Shown in pieces: positions 8,054-18,655 of a stretch of DNA of 64,000 nucleotides. The position numbers were made by a program, and so were the translations under genes. Numbering within the stretch: position 1 is the first letter of the stretch; each line of letters starts with the position of its first letter. The notes under the pieces were generated by a model, which saw nothing but the letters and a program-made list of their open reading frames with translations, was not told where the DNA came from and did no database searches. The DNA lies in the NCBI RefSeq assembly GCF_017114985.1, contig NZ_JABXKP010000028.1, positions 1-64,000 of the forward strand, written 5' to 3'. The DNA is from Nostoc sp. JL33 (GTDB taxonomy: Bacteria > Cyanobacteriota > Cyanobacteriia > Cyanobacteriales > Nostocaceae).

Positions 8054-9637
8054 CTAACGTACCCCTTTAAGAGTATCAACTTGCTTGGTAAACAACTCAG
8101 TGAATAAACTAAGCACACTCCGTTCTTCGCGCACTTTTATATTGGCACTGATGGACATACCTGATTGCAAGGTGACTTTTCTACCCTTAATCACTAAGGA
8201 TTGTTTATCCAATGAGATTCTTGCCGGAAATCTATAAAACTGATGTGTTTGATCTGGCGGTAATGCGTCTGAACCTATGTCAAGCACTTTTCCTTTGATA
8301 TCGCCAAACTCGCTGTAAGGAAAAGAGTCAATTCTGACATCTACGTTCATGTCTTTTCGCACAAAACCAATATCTTTGTTAGTGATGAACACTTCAGCTA
8401 TATACTTTTCATTTGGAACAATTTGCAGCAGCTTTGTGGTTGGAGTCGCTACAAATCCAGGGTTTTTTGCTTGTAAATCGAAAATTGTTCCACCTACAGG
8501 CGCATGGAGTTCTTCATATTTAACATTTAACTGTGATTGAGATATTTTACTATTGACATCTGCCAAACGCTGCTCATTATCCAGCACAACTTTCATGAAT
8601 TGGCTATCGATTGCGGCAATACGCTGTTTGTTATCAGCTATCTTATCCAAAATGCTTTTATTAGAAACAGCCACCGTATTGCTTAACTCTTGTCGTCCTT
8701 TTTCTATATCAAACTGGAGGCGTTTTGTTTCCTCGCCTAGTTGCGCTACTTCTGCCGTGCGGTTTTGTACTTCTTGTTTCTGGTTGAGATACTGAAGTTG
8801 AGAAATGCCACCTTCTTCTGCTAATGTCTTCAGCTTATTTAAAATCCCCTGTTGAATAGCTAAACTTGCTTTACTATCTTCCAGCTTAAATTGATTTTGG
8901 CTAAGTTGCTTTTTGGTTTTTTCTACTTCCAATCGCGCTGCTGAAGAACGAGAATCTAATTCTTTTTTGGCAACTTGTAGAAGTTGTTGTTCATCAGTTC
9001 CTAGTGCATAAGCTTGACCAGAATTTTTTAATTGAGTCCGCAATAATTCATTTTCTCCTACTAGCGCTGACCGACTTTTCAGCAGAAAAGCGGTTTCTTG
9101 TGGTAAATTACCGCGCAAATATAACAATTCCGATCCCGTTGCGTTACTTGCACTCATCAATCGGCGATAAATCTGGTTTTCTTTAATTAATGCAATGCGA
9201 ATTTTATTCAAAGAATTTAATTCAGCAACAGAAGCAATGGAATCAAAAGTCAGCAACAAATCTCCTGGCTTTACTTGTTGTCCATCTTTAACATTAACCG
9301 TTTTCACCACTCCACTAACAGGAGCCTGAATTTCTTTGACTGTTCCTTGCGGCTTTAATTGCCCTGTTGCTGGCACTACTTGCTCAATTTTTGCAAAATA
9401 AGCCCAACCAATTCCAAAACAGGCTAGTCCGATTAGAGTAACCATGATTGTACGCGACCAAATTGGAGATTGCCGCAAGACAATGGATTGCTCAAATTCC
9501 TGATTGTTTGAGTTAGTTAAAGACTGTTGAGCAGCTTTCTGTTGTTTTGTAAGTACCCGTGAATCTTGCTTTACTCCGTTTTTCTGATTGCCGTTTTTCT
9601 GATTGCCGTTGAGGTGATTCCCATTAAGTTGAGTCAT
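8054..9637 (-). CDS. HlyD-family periplasmic adaptor of a type I secretion system
   Basis: The 527-residue protein has an Asn/Gln-rich cytoplasmic N-terminus, then one membrane helix (about 64-84, TIMVTLIGLACFGIGWAYF). The first lipoyl/barrel-sandwich half follows (PVSGVVKTVNVKDGQQVKPGDLLL), then a long coiled coil (about 190-370) and the second lipoyl half (LHAPVGGTIFDLQAKNPGFV). A beta-barrel region closes the protein. This is the membrane fusion protein plan that links an inner-membrane ABC exporter to a TolC-like channel. It follows the ABC transporter gene by 195 bp on the same strand. No TolC-like outer-membrane protein is encoded in the window. Confidence 0.92.
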   Translation of the reverse strand: MTQLNGNHLNGNQKNGNQKNGVKQDSRVLTKQQKAAQQSLTNSNNQEFEQSIVLRQSPIWSRTIMVTLIGLACFGIGWAYFAKIEQVVPATGQLKPQGTVKEIQAPVSGVVKTVNVKDGQQVKPGDLLLTFDSIASVAELNSLNKIRIALIKENQIYRRLMSASNATGSELLYLRGNLPQETAFLLKSRSALVGENELLRTQLKNSGQAYALGTDEQQLLQVAKKELDSRSSAARLEVEKTKKQLSQNQFKLEDSKASLAIQQGILNKLKTLAEEGGISQLQYLNQKQEVQNRTAEVAQLGEETKRLQFDIEKGRQELSNTVAVSNKSILDKIADNKQRIAAIDSQFMKVVLDNEQRLADVNSKISQSQLNVKYEELHAPVGGTIFDLQAKNPGFVATPTTKLLQIVPNEKYIAEVFITNKDIGFVRKDMNVDVRIDSFPYSEFGDIKGKVLDIGSDALPPDQTHQFYRFPARISLDKQSLVIKGRKVTLQSGMSISANIKVREERSVLSLFTELFTKQVDTLKGVR

Positions 9638-9832
9638 AATGATTTTGGGTTTTGGACTTGTCGTGAGCGTTCAGTCGAACGATTTGGGATTTTTTGTAGG
9701 ATGGGCAATGTTTGCCGAAAACCTGGATTTTGATATTTGTGACATTGCCTACTCTACGCTGATTAGTGCATCTATTATGGAATGTTGGTCAAACAGAGAA
9801 TTTTCTGATGCCATGCCCCCAGCAATGACTAA

Positions 9833-12800
9833 TTACAAGTTCACATCTTGTTGCTGATACAGGTAAGAATAATGACCTTTAAGAGCCATTAGTTCTTGAT
9901 GGCTGCCTTGTTCTATAACCCTGCTATTATCCATCACGACGATCATATCTGCATTACTCACGGTGTTCAGGCGGTGGGTAATAAAAAATACTGTCTCACC
10001 CTTGAATGCTTTAGCTAAATTGAGACATATTTGCCGTTCTGTGGGATAATCTAATGCACTAGTTGCTTCATCTAAAACTAATAATTTTGGTCGTTGTAAA
10101 ACAGAGCGGGCGATCGCAATTCTCTGTCGTTGTCCACCTGAAAGTGCAGAACCCCGTTCTCCCACCCGTGTGTTGTAACCGTTGGGCAAGCTCATTACAA
10201 ACTCGTGGGCGCACGCAACCTGAGCCGCTTCGATAATTTCTTCGGTTGTGGCATCGGGATTCGTCAGAGCAATATTTTCCTGAACGCTGCCGTCAAACAA
10301 TAATGTCTCTTGGGGAACTACGCCAATCTGCCGTCGCAGTGAATAAAGTTCTACTTTGGCAATATCATAACCATCAATCAAAATTCTGCCGGACTCGGTT
10401 TCGTAAAGTCTGAGTAATAACTTCATCATCGTACTTTTACCAGACCCACTTTGTCCGACAATGCCGATAAATTTACCTGGAGCAAATTCGAGGGTGACAT
10501 TAGAAAGTTGCAGAGGGCCACTTGTACCAAACCGGAAGGAAACATTTTCGTATTTCACTGCTCCCTTGATCGTAGGTAAGGGTATATTGTAGCGGTCTGT
10601 TTCCCCTTCTTGTGGCGTATCGACAATATCGCCTAAACGCTCTAGAGACAAGGCAGTTTCTTGGAAGCTTTGCCAGAGTTGAGCCAACCGCAATATTGGA
10701 CTGGTGACGTAACCGGATATAATCCTAAAAGCAATTAATTCGCCTAAGGTTAATTCTCCTTTAAGTACTAGATAAGCTCCTACCCATAAAACTAATAAGC
10801 TGCTGAGTTTGTTGAGGAAGCTGCTGGTAGAATTGGCGAGGGTAGAAGTCACAACGGTTTTAAAACCAGCCGCGACAAACCGAGCGTAACGCTCTTGCCA
10901 GGAAAAGCGCGATCGCAATTCGATATTTTGCGCTTTTACTGTTTGAATTCCTGACATCACCTCCACTAAATAAGATTGAGTTTCGGCGTTGCGTTCGGCT
11001 TTGCCACGTAATTGTCTGCTAATAGTGGGAGAAGCAATTAAGATCACAATGATAAACACCGGAATTGTGCTTAAGCCTACTAAGGTGAGTTGCCAACTGT
11101 AAATCAGCATCACACCGATATAAACCACTGAAAACAGAGCATCTAAGCCCACTGTTAAAGCAGTACCCGTGAGGAATTGACGGATATTTTCTAATTCGTT
11201 GATCCGAGTAGAAAGTTCGCCCACCGGTCGGCGTTCAAAATAGCGCAGTGGTAATCGTAGCAAGTGGTCGATGATTTCCGACCCTAAACTCATATCGATC
11301 CGGTTAGTGGTATCAACAAATAAGTAGGTTCGTAAGGTAGTCAAGACTGCTTCAAATATTCCGACTACTAATAGCAAAACCCCCAAAATATGTAGAGTAC
11401 CAATACTATTTTGAGTGATAACTTTGTCGATAATTAACTGAACTACCAGAGGATTTGCCAACGCTGCCAACTGCACAAAAAAGGAAGCGACGAAGACCTC
11501 TATTAGGACTCGACGATAGCGTGACAAATAGGGCAGAAACCACCGTAAACTAAAGCGCTCTTGGGGTGTTTCTTTGGTAGGACTGAGCAGTAATACCCTA
11601 ACTTGGGGCGGAAAGTTGGTTGGATCAACATCTAATTGTTCAAGCAATCGAGCGGGTTTGCAGCGCACAATTCCTTGGGATGGAACACCCACAACCATAG
11701 TATTTGCATCCGCCGCAAATAAAACGGCAAAACTATCACCATAGCGAATCAATGCCGGTGTAGGAATGCGGCTCACTGAGGCGACTGGTAGCTCTATCAA
11801 CTGCGCCTTAAGTCCGATTAACTCTGCCAGATAAGCAGTAACTTGAAACGATATAGTACCCTGACGTTTAACTTGCTCAGTTAAGATACGGCGAACCACC
11901 TCTCGACGAAACGGCATTTCTAGGTGCTTGGCGATCATTTGGAAGCAGGCGAAGGCTGTATTCAGTTCTCCCTTACCCCCAAAAAACGGGTATTTGTCTT
12001 TTAGCGAAATGTTTGAGGTCTGGGGGGCTGTCTGTGGAACTACTTCGTCCGATGCGTAGGGGATATCTAGTTCCTCTGCGCTATCTGATTTGGTGTCACT
12101 TACTACAAGTTCTATTTGATCAGGGACTTGCAAGATCAAATCTGAGGGATGTATACCAAGCAAGCGTGCGGGGTTTTGACCTATAACTTGGATATTGTCT
12201 CTGTCATCGTCAGATTCTAGGCGATCGCCAGGTGACAAATTCGTTACTGTACCACCCCCACTCACAAACCAGACCCTTTCGCTATCTAGTTGGTTGAATG
12301 AAGTTTTTCCTGGAGGGACGTAATGTATTTTCGCCTCTGGTAATGCCTTTTCTGCGAGTTCTCTGAGATTCAAAGTAGCGATCGCTTGCTTTTGCCAATG
12401 CAAACTCAAAATATCGAAAACTTCCACCAAATAACTGCGATTCTTACGAACATTGGCAAAAGCTGGATATAAACCCAGAAAGCTAAAATATGCCGATGCA
12501 TTCAAGGTAAAACATACTACTTCGGTGGAAGCGATCGCTGTTTCACAGGCGACATCGCGCAGCAAACCAATTTCGCCGATAATTTCCCCCGGTTGCAGCA
12601 ATTTTAGGGTGATTGGCATTTGTGTCTGGGGATCATATCCCAACAGGCGCACTTGTCCCTCATAAATTATCGTGATCTGTTGTGGGAGACTTTCTTTACC
12701 GATGATTTTCTGACCGATGCGATATCGCCAGGCTTGCGCCTGTTCTGCTAGATTGGCGATCGCCCCATCTGGTAACTGATCAAACCCTTCTATGGTGGTG

Positions 12801-12835
12801 AGAAATTCCGCAAAAGTGTTCTTAATGTAAGTCAT
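9833..12835 (-). CDS. Type I secretion ABC transporter with cyclic-nucleotide-binding and degenerate C39 domains
   Basis: From the N-terminus the protein has a Crp-like cNMP-binding domain (about 10-130) and a C39-peptidase-like domain (about 280-420). The ABC transmembrane domain follows (about 435-720), then the nucleotide-binding domain with GQSGSGKST, LSGGQRQRIAIARS, LLVLDEATSALD and the switch His in FFITHRL. In the C39-like domain the catalytic Cys, His and Asp positions appear replaced (NTAFACFQMI, YGDSFAVLF, VVGVPSQG). It should therefore dock substrates without cutting a leader, as the HlyB C39-like domain does. That suits export of RTX proteins such as those encoded just upstream. 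ATG 12835 is preferred over a TTG three codons earlier. Confidence 0.92.
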   Translation of the reverse strand: MTYIKNTFAEFLTTIEGFDQLPDGAIANLAEQAQAWRYRIGQKIIGKESLPQQITIIYEGQVRLLGYDPQTQMPITLKLLQPGEIIGEIGLLRDVACETAIASTEVVCFTLNASAYFSFLGLYPAFANVRKNRSYLVEVFDILSLHWQKQAIATLNLRELAEKALPEAKIHYVPPGKTSFNQLDSERVWFVSGGGTVTNLSPGDRLESDDDRDNIQVIGQNPARLLGIHPSDLILQVPDQIELVVSDTKSDSAEELDIPYASDEVVPQTAPQTSNISLKDKYPFFGGKGELNTAFACFQMIAKHLEMPFRREVVRRILTEQVKRQGTISFQVTAYLAELIGLKAQLIELPVASVSRIPTPALIRYGDSFAVLFAADANTMVVGVPSQGIVRCKPARLLEQLDVDPTNFPPQVRVLLLSPTKETPQERFSLRWFLPYLSRYRRVLIEVFVASFFVQLAALANPLVVQLIIDKVITQNSIGTLHILGVLLLVVGIFEAVLTTLRTYLFVDTTNRIDMSLGSEIIDHLLRLPLRYFERRPVGELSTRINELENIRQFLTGTALTVGLDALFSVVYIGVMLIYSWQLTLVGLSTIPVFIIVILIASPTISRQLRGKAERNAETQSYLVEVMSGIQTVKAQNIELRSRFSWQERYARFVAAGFKTVVTSTLANSTSSFLNKLSSLLVLWVGAYLVLKGELTLGELIAFRIISGYVTSPILRLAQLWQSFQETALSLERLGDIVDTPQEGETDRYNIPLPTIKGAVKYENVSFRFGTSGPLQLSNVTLEFAPGKFIGIVGQSGSGKSTMMKLLLRLYETESGRILIDGYDIAKVELYSLRRQIGVVPQETLLFDGSVQENIALTNPDATTEEIIEAAQVACAHEFVMSLPNGYNTRVGERGSALSGGQRQRIAIARSVLQRPKLLVLDEATSALDYPTERQICLNLAKAFKGETVFFITHRLNTVSNADMIVVMDNSRVIEQGSHQELMALKGHYSYLYQQQDVNL

Positions 12836-13656
12836 ATAAAACAAGTCGAAGGTAAAAGCCAGGAATAAAGTCGAAAATATTAGGGAGTATCTCTTTTACT
12901 AACAGTGGCAGTGTTTGGTTTTATGCCAGCAGTGGCAAGTCTTCTGTCTATTCAATGTGTCTAAATATCTAAAACCATAGAAAGTCGCTTAGTCTAATTG
13001 CAGACCTGCATTCATATCACAGAGCTATAACTGTTATGCACTGTTCCAAACAAGTATAGTGTAAATAGATCGAGGACAAGTTATCACTTAGTTCACGCTA
13101 CATACTTTATACTATCTTAAAATAAATATTTAGCATTGCAAGTATGCAAGATGGATACTGATCATCAAATCAAGATACAGAAAGGCGGCTGTTAAACTTA
13201 GAGTTGCATATTTTGATTTATGATAATCAACATGAAAGTATCATAGATGCTTTTCTAAGTAAATACCCTAGTTAAGAATTATGTAATAAAAAACTTGAAA
13301 TTTCGGAATGATTTCTGACAAATTCTTGAATATAGGGATTGAGACGATCACTGATGGCGAAAAAAACTGAGCTTTTGTTAGTAAACAGCGCCATGCCCAA
13401 TTTATGAAAGAATTCTCCATCACTTTTTTGCTAGCTTAATTTAATAAAAATTAACTGGGAAAGTAAAGGTGAAGATTTTTTAATCACCTTAGAGGAGCCA
13501 ATTACTAAATTTATGAAGGAAAGACAATAACTGGCTTCAGTAAATTTACTAGTTTAATTAATATCAAGTCAATTTAATCGCTATGCATAAAATAACCTCG
13601 CTCCACAGTCAGGATAAGGTTGTTCAATTTTGCTAAGTAATTACCCGGATTTAATA
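12836..13656. other. Gene-free region upstream of the exporter genes
   Basis: About 820 bp, AT-rich, with no convincing reading frame on either strand. It must hold the promoter of the minus-strand ABC/HlyD genes and the end of the DUF4114 gene. A single Pho-half-site-like octamer (TAGTTAAG, 13269) occurs but without the required tandem copies. Confidence 0.5.
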
Positions 13657-15267
13657 TTAGGCAGCGCTGACACTAAATTTTGCCTGCACAATCATATCGT
13701 TATAATCTTTGTCACCACCATTTGCCAAATCCTCAAAGCCAAAGGCGTTGTTCCCTAACATCCGAATGTGATCTGTCTTGTCTGAGTTAGCACCCAAGAA
13801 TGCGAAGTAAACATTCTTATTGGCATTGCTATTGAGAATCGCATCGGGAGTACCATCAACAATAATAAATGGTGCAAACAGAGAATCAGCCCCGAAAGTC
13901 CCAGTGTAATTTGCTGTCCCTTGGTTATTCACTGTCAAGTCAATGCCTGCAACCCGCCCACGCACGGCAGCTTCGGCGTAACCAGCCTGTCCAACAAGAA
14001 TATCTGCTGTGCCATCGCCATTAGTGTCAATGCCACCATTCTTATCAGCCACCTGATAAAAGCCCACAAAGTTGTTGTAAGAAGCTTCTCTGTTGACTGT
14101 AAAGTTACCTATTACCGATTGTGTCACACCCTGTAAATCAATCAGTTCCCCTTGATACTGATCTTGCAGACCTGTACCTAAAGTTACTTGTTTATCTGTT
14201 GGCTGAATCGTCACAACCAAATTCTGGAAGTTAAGAGAAAACCCTTCCTCTTCTGTGTTGTTATTTGTAGCTGAGGGAAAAGTAACGCTTGAGAAAGAGG
14301 TTTTTCCAGACAGTATATCGTGAGTAGTACTGTTAGATACCAGATAAAATCTGAGTTTGGTATCAGAGTCTAATTCTAAGATGTTTGTCAGATCGGCAGG
14401 ATTAAAACCATTAGGCAGATTGGCAAGGGTAGAGAAAATCACCTTGGAGCGCAAAAGAGCCGCTTGTGTATAGCCTTCTGCACCAGGGGCTATGCCGTTA
14501 ATCCTACCTTGTTCATCGTCAACGGTAAATACACTCAGTTCATCCACCTGTTTGGAGGTGTTGGTTTTAATCTTGATTGAGAGTCTTCCTTTATCACCTT
14601 TAATATTCAGCTTAGTCTTGACACCAAAGATATCGTCTGTAATTTTTGTCAGTATAGGAGTCCCGTCAGCGATCGCAACTGTAAACACATCACTGGCTTT
14701 TTCTCCAACAACATCCTTAGCGGTAACTTTGATGTTTACACTACCTATGTCTCCCTTATCGGGAATACCACTGAAAGTCCTGGTAGCAGCATCGAACTTC
14801 AACCCTTTCGGTAGAGGGGTATCGTCAAAAAGAGTTGCAGTGTAGCTGAGGGTATCTCCGACATCTGGATCGCTGAAGCTGTTAGCTGGTACAGTGAAGC
14901 TGAAAAGGCTACCTTCAGTGACTTGTTGGTTAGGGATTTCATTTGCCACCACTGGAGCATCATTGACATTATTAACCGTGAGCTTAAACACATCACTGGC
15001 TTTTTCTCCAGCAACATCCTTAGCGGTAACTTTGATGTTTAGGCTACCTACGTCCCTATTATCGGGAATACCACTGAAAGTCCTGGTAGCAGCATCGAAC
15101 TCCAACCCTTTCGGCAGAGGGGTATCGTCAAAAAGAGTTGCAGTGTAGATGAGGGTATCTCCAGCATCTGGATCGCTGAAGCTGTTAGCTGGTACAGTGA
15201 ACTTGAAGAGAATATCTTCAGTGGCTTGTTGGTCAGCGATCGCCTGGGACAAGATTGGTGCTGTCAT
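13657..15267 (-). CDS. Secreted/surface protein with two cadherin-like (CADG) repeats and a DUF4114 domain
   Basis: This 536-residue protein has no signal peptide. Residues 8-98 and 109-199 are two almost identical dystroglycan-type cadherin-like (Ig-fold) repeats with SFSDPDAGDTL and TRTFSGIPD. A middle region of unknown type (about 205-360) follows. The C-terminus carries a DUF4114-type calcium-binding motif (FGFEDLANGGDKDYNDMIV). Such proteins are typical type I secretion substrates and calcium-dependent surface or matrix proteins in cyanobacteria. It lies next to the exporter genes and before three RTX-tailed phosphoesterases but lacks their common C-terminal module. An adhesin or matrix role is inferred. 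Confidence 0.8.
   Translation of the reverse strand: MTAPILSQAIADQQATEDILFKFTVPANSFSDPDAGDTLIYTATLFDDTPLPKGLEFDAATRTFSGIPDNRDVGSLNIKVTAKDVAGEKASDVFKLTVNNVNDAPVVANEIPNQQVTEGSLFSFTVPANSFSDPDVGDTLSYTATLFDDTPLPKGLKFDAATRTFSGIPDKGDIGSVNIKVTAKDVVGEKASDVFTVAIADGTPILTKITDDIFGVKTKLNIKGDKGRLSIKIKTNTSKQVDELSVFTVDDEQGRINGIAPGAEGYTQAALLRSKVIFSTLANLPNGFNPADLTNILELDSDTKLRFYLVSNSTTHDILSGKTSFSSVTFPSATNNNTEEEGFSLNFQNLVVTIQPTDKQVTLGTGLQDQYQGELIDLQGVTQSVIGNFTVNREASYNNFVGFYQVADKNGGIDTNGDGTADILVGQAGYAEAAVRGRVAGIDLTVNNQGTANYTGTFGADSLFAPFIIVDGTPDAILNSNANKNVYFAFLGANSDKTDHIRMLGNNAFGFEDLANGGDKDYNDMIVQAKFSVSAA
14671..15246. repeat. Tandem 303-bp intragenic duplication (CADG domains)
   Basis: Two consecutive copies with a 303-bp (101-codon) period encode the two cadherin-like domains. 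At protein level most residues are identical, including the stretches around FTVPANSFSDPD and LFDDTPLPKGL, and long DNA stretches are identical too. This points to recent duplication or ongoing gene conversion. Confidence 0.85.
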
Positions 15268-15422
15268 AATCTTAATTGATTAATACTTACTATTTATGAA
15301 TACCTTCGCCAAAAAAGAGCATGAAAAAATAGGGTTGAGGTAGTAGAGTTATTGTCTCTCACAACGGCAACTCAAAAAGCACTCTTCAGCCCATGCCCGA
15401 TATCTTATCACTGTTACACTAA

Positions 15423-15563
15423 CGTAGATCAGCGCTAGAACGGAAGCGGCAATTTAACCAGATAATCATGGCCATGTTAGCAATGAGCGGCCGAGTCACC
15501 ATGTTGGAAATTTCTCGTTGGACAGGCATTGGTGGTAGTTATCAGTTAACCACAAATTTTTGA
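15423..15563 (+). pseudogene. Scar of a DDE transposase N-terminus
   Basis: The plus strand reads RSALERKRQFNQIIMAMLAMSG, then RVTMLEISRWTGIGGSYQ, before running into a stop at 15561-15563. This resembles the N-terminal segment of a transposase family common in Nostoc genomes (pattern GRVTMLxISRWxxxGGSYR). The rest of the gene is absent, so only a fragment of an insertion sequence remains. The family assignment rests on memory of the pattern and is tentative. Confidence 0.55.
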
Positions 15564-15786
15564 AAATTAACGTAATAATAGGAGTTTCAGCCCTTGTGAA
15601 TCAGGAAGCAAACACCATTAGTAATAGAGCGATCGCATGAATTTTAATGTTACCTGTAAGGGCTTATAGCGCTTCTCGTTTACTTGAGGTACACCCCCCT
15701 ACACCTCGCAATGTAATGTTGTACGGCATCTGAATAGGAATCGCTATACACCAATACAGTTCAGATAAGCCCAAAATCCTGATGTA

Positions 15787-15806
15787 GAGACGCGATTTAT
15801 CGCGTC
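15787..15806. repeat. Dispersed palindrome AGACGCGAT-TT-ATCGCGTCT
   Basis: A perfect inverted repeat with 9-bp arms and a 2-bp centre. Related versions occur at about 3166-3185, 7428-7456 and 51887-51952, so this is a family of intergenic palindromes in this genome rather than a gene-specific site. Confidence 0.6.
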
Positions 15807-15900
15807 TTTAAAGACCAATTATCTACATTAATAATCCTTAACACCAACCGTATTGCGCTATATACCATTTGTGAAAATCTTTGCAACACATGAAATGTTT

Positions 15901-15933
15901 AGATCGCCGACTTATTTAATAAGTCGGCGATCT
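15901..15933 (-). terminator. Strong hairpin terminator of the RTX phosphodiesterase gene
   Basis: A perfect 16-bp stem (AGATCGCCGACTTATT and its complement) around a single-base centre lies 47 bp past the stop of the minus-strand gene ending at 15980. The perfect stem at this position makes a transcription terminator or 3'-end stabiliser likely. Confidence 0.65.
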
Positions 15934-15979
15934 CATTGTTCAGGAATGATTTAGGATTGGGAAAACGCTAGGCAACAAA

Positions 15980-16723
15980 CTAAGCCACGACGCTAGCAGA
16001 GAAAACGAAGTCATTTGCAGTCAGGCTAGTTGATGCAACTCCCAGCAATGAAGCCAACTCTGTATTTCCGGTTTTCACGATCGTATCACTACCCTGTTGC
16101 AATAGCGTTAGTCCACTAAACTGAGTAACGCCAATCCCGCCCAGCCCGATTTTATCAATCCCGATCGCAAAATCAGTCACAATGTTCTTGCTAGCTGGCA
16201 GGCTAGCGTTAGCAAGAAAGAACTGGTCAGCAGCAGCACCACCACTCAAGCGATTACCGCCCTGTTGACCAGCAAATAGCAGATCATCACCATCACCACC
16301 AAACAGCGAATCATTGACATTGGAGAAAAGTTTGTCATCCCCAGAGCCACCATAAAGACGGTTATTGCTACCTTGACTCTTAAGGGTGTCGTTACCGGAG
16401 CCACCGAAGGATAGTTGACGATTACCTTCAACTACTGTCAAAGTATCATTACCTGCTGCCCCAAACAAATTATTACTACCACTAGCTTCAACTACGGTAA
16501 TTTGGTCATCACCAGCACCACCATTAGCACTAGTATTCTTAGCAGGACTATTTGCGCCAATCAAGACTTGATCATTACCATCTCCTGTGGACACTGAGGA
16601 GTCACTGCCGACTACCACCGTGTCATCACCGTTCCCAGTCACGATTGTGTTACTTCTACTACCTTCTACAAAGTCTGCTCCGTCACCTGTAAATAAGGTT
16701 TGGTTTGACTTGAGGGTGACATC
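15980..16723. repeat. RTX module, copy 1 of 3
   Basis: This codes for the last 247 residues of the phosphodiesterase. Nearly the same module ends the genes at 19504 (copy 19504-20247) and 23329 (copy 23329-24072). Long DNA stretches are identical between copies, particularly copies 1 and 2. It contains the calcium-binding nonapeptides and the putative secretion signal. Confidence 0.9.
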
Positions 16724-18655
16724 ATCACTACTTTTAGAACCAAATTCGACATCTAATGTTGTTAGTCCATCGGTGCGACCAGCAAACCCTGCTGCTGTAA
16801 AGTACTGAGTATTGCCTACACTCTGATCATTTAGAATTGTTGTTTGACCATTAGCAGCTTTTTCTGAGGTCAAAGTTCCTTTTGTGAAGGAGACTGAATC
16901 AGGCCCTCCCACCAGTGCTTCTGTAATGGCACGACCTTTCAAATCGCCATTACTGGGAATGTCCAAACCCAGAATACGAGCAAGCGTAGGCGTTACATCA
17001 GCATTACTGACGGGCGCATAGTCCACATAGCCTTTTTTAAAGTCAGGGCCAATAGCCTCCATGTTATTGAAGGTATCACCTCGACCAAAGCTGCCATGCA
17101 TCCCCTGCCCTTGTTGCAAAGTTGTATCAGCAATCTCTACCTGAGCTTGAGGGTTGTTTGGGTTGTTTGGGTCGCTGCTAAAGCTTTTGAAGTTGATTAC
17201 AATCGATGGAACAGGTGTTTTAGCATCACCTTTTAGCCCGATCGCACTCAGTGGTAAAGCACCTGGAATAGTTCCATAGGCATCGTCTACGAAAATACCA
17301 CTGATGTAGTCTTTTTGCGAGAGCAAATTCACTACCTGTTTAGCTAAATCAGCATTGCCATTGGGCAGATAAATCAGGTCAGAACCGCCGTTAGCAGCTA
17401 CAACTATCTTTGTACCAGGGTCAAGTTGGCCATTAATTACCTGACCTGTACCACCAATTACACCATTCCCAGAAATAGGACGTTGACCTTTTGTGGCATC
17501 AACAGTTGCATACTGGATCTGTTTGAGGTCTGGGGGGAGGGTTGTAGGGTTAGGATCGTATAAGGGTAGACCTAGATCGTGAGCCAAATCAATCGCAACA
17601 AAGCCTGCTGGTAGAAATCCCGGATTTACGCCTGCATAAGTTTGGGTGGCAGCATAACTTTTAGTTTTTGTGCCTTGGCTATCAATAACTTGTTTGCTGA
17701 TGGTAGAAAAACCGTGGTCGGAAGTAATAAAGACATCAGTAGTCTTGTCCAAGCCTGTACTCTTGAGATAGTCAAGAAGTTGCTTTAAATTATCATCAGC
17801 ATTTTTGACCCCAGCTTTTGAAGTAGGGCCATTGATACCTGGTGTCAAGCTGTTTAAGCTATCACCCTGATTGTGTTGAGTACCATCGGGATCTCTTGAC
17901 CAGTAAACCAATGCGAATGGTTTACCATCTTGTTGAAACTTGGGTAAAATTACCTTGGTAGTGGCATCTGCAAAGTATTGTTGTTGAGCCACATTGGCAT
18001 TCAGGGTGCCAGGAGTTGTATTGTTACCAGCTGGCTGGACTCGCAGCGTCGGCTTTACATCTAGACCCGCGGCTTGTAAGCGATTGGCAATATCTCGATC
18101 AAGTGGAACAGCAGAAGGTGAACCTGCGGCTGTAGTCGGCGGTGTTGCACCATTCGTACTGTCATCAATAATTATTGTATTGGGAGTAGGAATAGTACCC
18201 GTAGTACCACCTTCTCGGTTAACTTGTGTGACATCTTGGATTGCAACTGGCCCTAATTTACCAACTGCTGCTGTGTTGAAACCCTGCGATCGCGCATAAG
18301 CTAGGAGTGACTCTTCATCTAAAAAGTTGTTACCGGGAAACTTTTCATCGATATCTCCCAGAACAGGATCATTTTCAATGAATGGCGTGACACTACCATT
18401 GGCATTAGCACTAGGAAAACCAGTGTAGATAGTATTACTAAAGTCACCTGTATCACCAAGATAATGCCCCGTTGCGATCGCAGAAGCATTCGGGGTGGTA
18501 AATGTCGGAAACAGTGAATGACTGTTGGCGAAACTAACTCCTTGCTGACGGATGCTATATAAAGTTGGGGTATCAATGGGATTTACAGAACCGTTACGCA
18601 ATCCATCCGCAACAAAAATAATGACATTTCTACCGTTGCCGTTTGTATCACTCAT
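15980..18655 (-). CDS. RTX-tailed alkaline-phosphatase-superfamily phosphodiesterase (type I secretion substrate)
   Basis: Residues 1-640 form a type I phosphodiesterase/nucleotide-pyrophosphatase-like domain. Its metal-site and nucleophile motifs are [29 protein letters not shown] (nucleophile Thr), [20 protein letters not shown] and [10 protein letters not shown]. Residues 645-891 are an RTX-like tail with GGxGxDxL nonapeptides ([22 protein letters not shown]) and a hydrophobic C-terminal segment. There is no N-terminal signal peptide, as expected for C-terminally targeted type I export. It probably hydrolyses extracellular phosphodiesters or nucleotides to release phosphate. The tail is shared with the next two genes, and a Pho-box-like site lies at 18871-18899. 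Confidence 0.85.
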   Translation of the reverse strand: MSDTNGNGRNVIIFVADGLRNGSVNPIDTPTLYSIRQQGVSFANSHSLFPTFTTPNASAIATGHYLGDTGDFSNTIYTGFPSANANGSVTPFIENDPVLGDIDEKFPGNNFLDEESLLAYARSQGFNTAAVGKLGPVAIQDVTQVNREGGTTGTIPTPNTIIIDDSTNGATPPTTAAGSPSAVPLDRDIANRLQAAGLDVKPTLRVQPAGNNTTPGTLNANVAQQQYFADATTKVILPKFQQDGKPFALVYWSRDPDGTQHNQGDSLNSLTPGINGPTSKAGVKNADDNLKQLLDYLKSTGLDKTTDVFITSDHGFSTISKQVIDSQGTKTKSYAATQTYAGVNPGFLPAGFVAIDLAHDLGLPLYDPNPTTLPPDLKQIQYATVDATKGQRPISGNGVIGGTGQVINGQLDPGTKIVVAANGGSDLIYLPNGNADLAKQVVNLLSQKDYISGIFVDDAYGTIPGALPLSAIGLKGDAKTPVPSIVINFKSFSSDPNNPNNPQAQVEIADTTLQQGQGMHGSFGRGDTFNNMEAIGPDFKKGYVDYAPVSNADVTPTLARILGLDIPSNGDLKGRAITEALVGGPDSVSFTKGTLTSEKAANGQTTILNDQSVGNTQYFTAAGFAGRTDGLTTLDVEFGSKSSDDVTLKSNQTLFTGDGADFVEGSRSNTIVTGNGDDTVVVGSDSSVSTGDGNDQVLIGANSPAKNTSANGGAGDDQITVVEASGSNNLFGAAGNDTLTVVEGNRQLSFGGSGNDTLKSQGSNNRLYGGSGDDKLFSNVNDSLFGGDGDDLLFAGQQGGNRLSGGAAADQFFLANASLPASKNIVTDFAIGIDKIGLGGIGVTQFSGLTLLQQGSDTIVKTGNTELASLLGVASTSLTANDFVFSASVVA

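Noticed and set aside
9639-9857. Plus-strand frame between the adaptor and ABC transporter genes
   Set aside because: Overlaps the 3' end of the ABC gene, has no recognisable domain and no ribosome-binding site.
13269-13276. TAGTTAAG as a Pho box for the exporter genes
   Set aside because: A single octamer; the next two 11-bp positions do not match, so it is expected by chance in AT-rich DNA.
16246-16597. Open frames antisense to the RTX modules
   Set aside because: They recur at the same place in all three modules simply because the coding strand is repetitive (Gly/Asp codons); shadows of the real genes.
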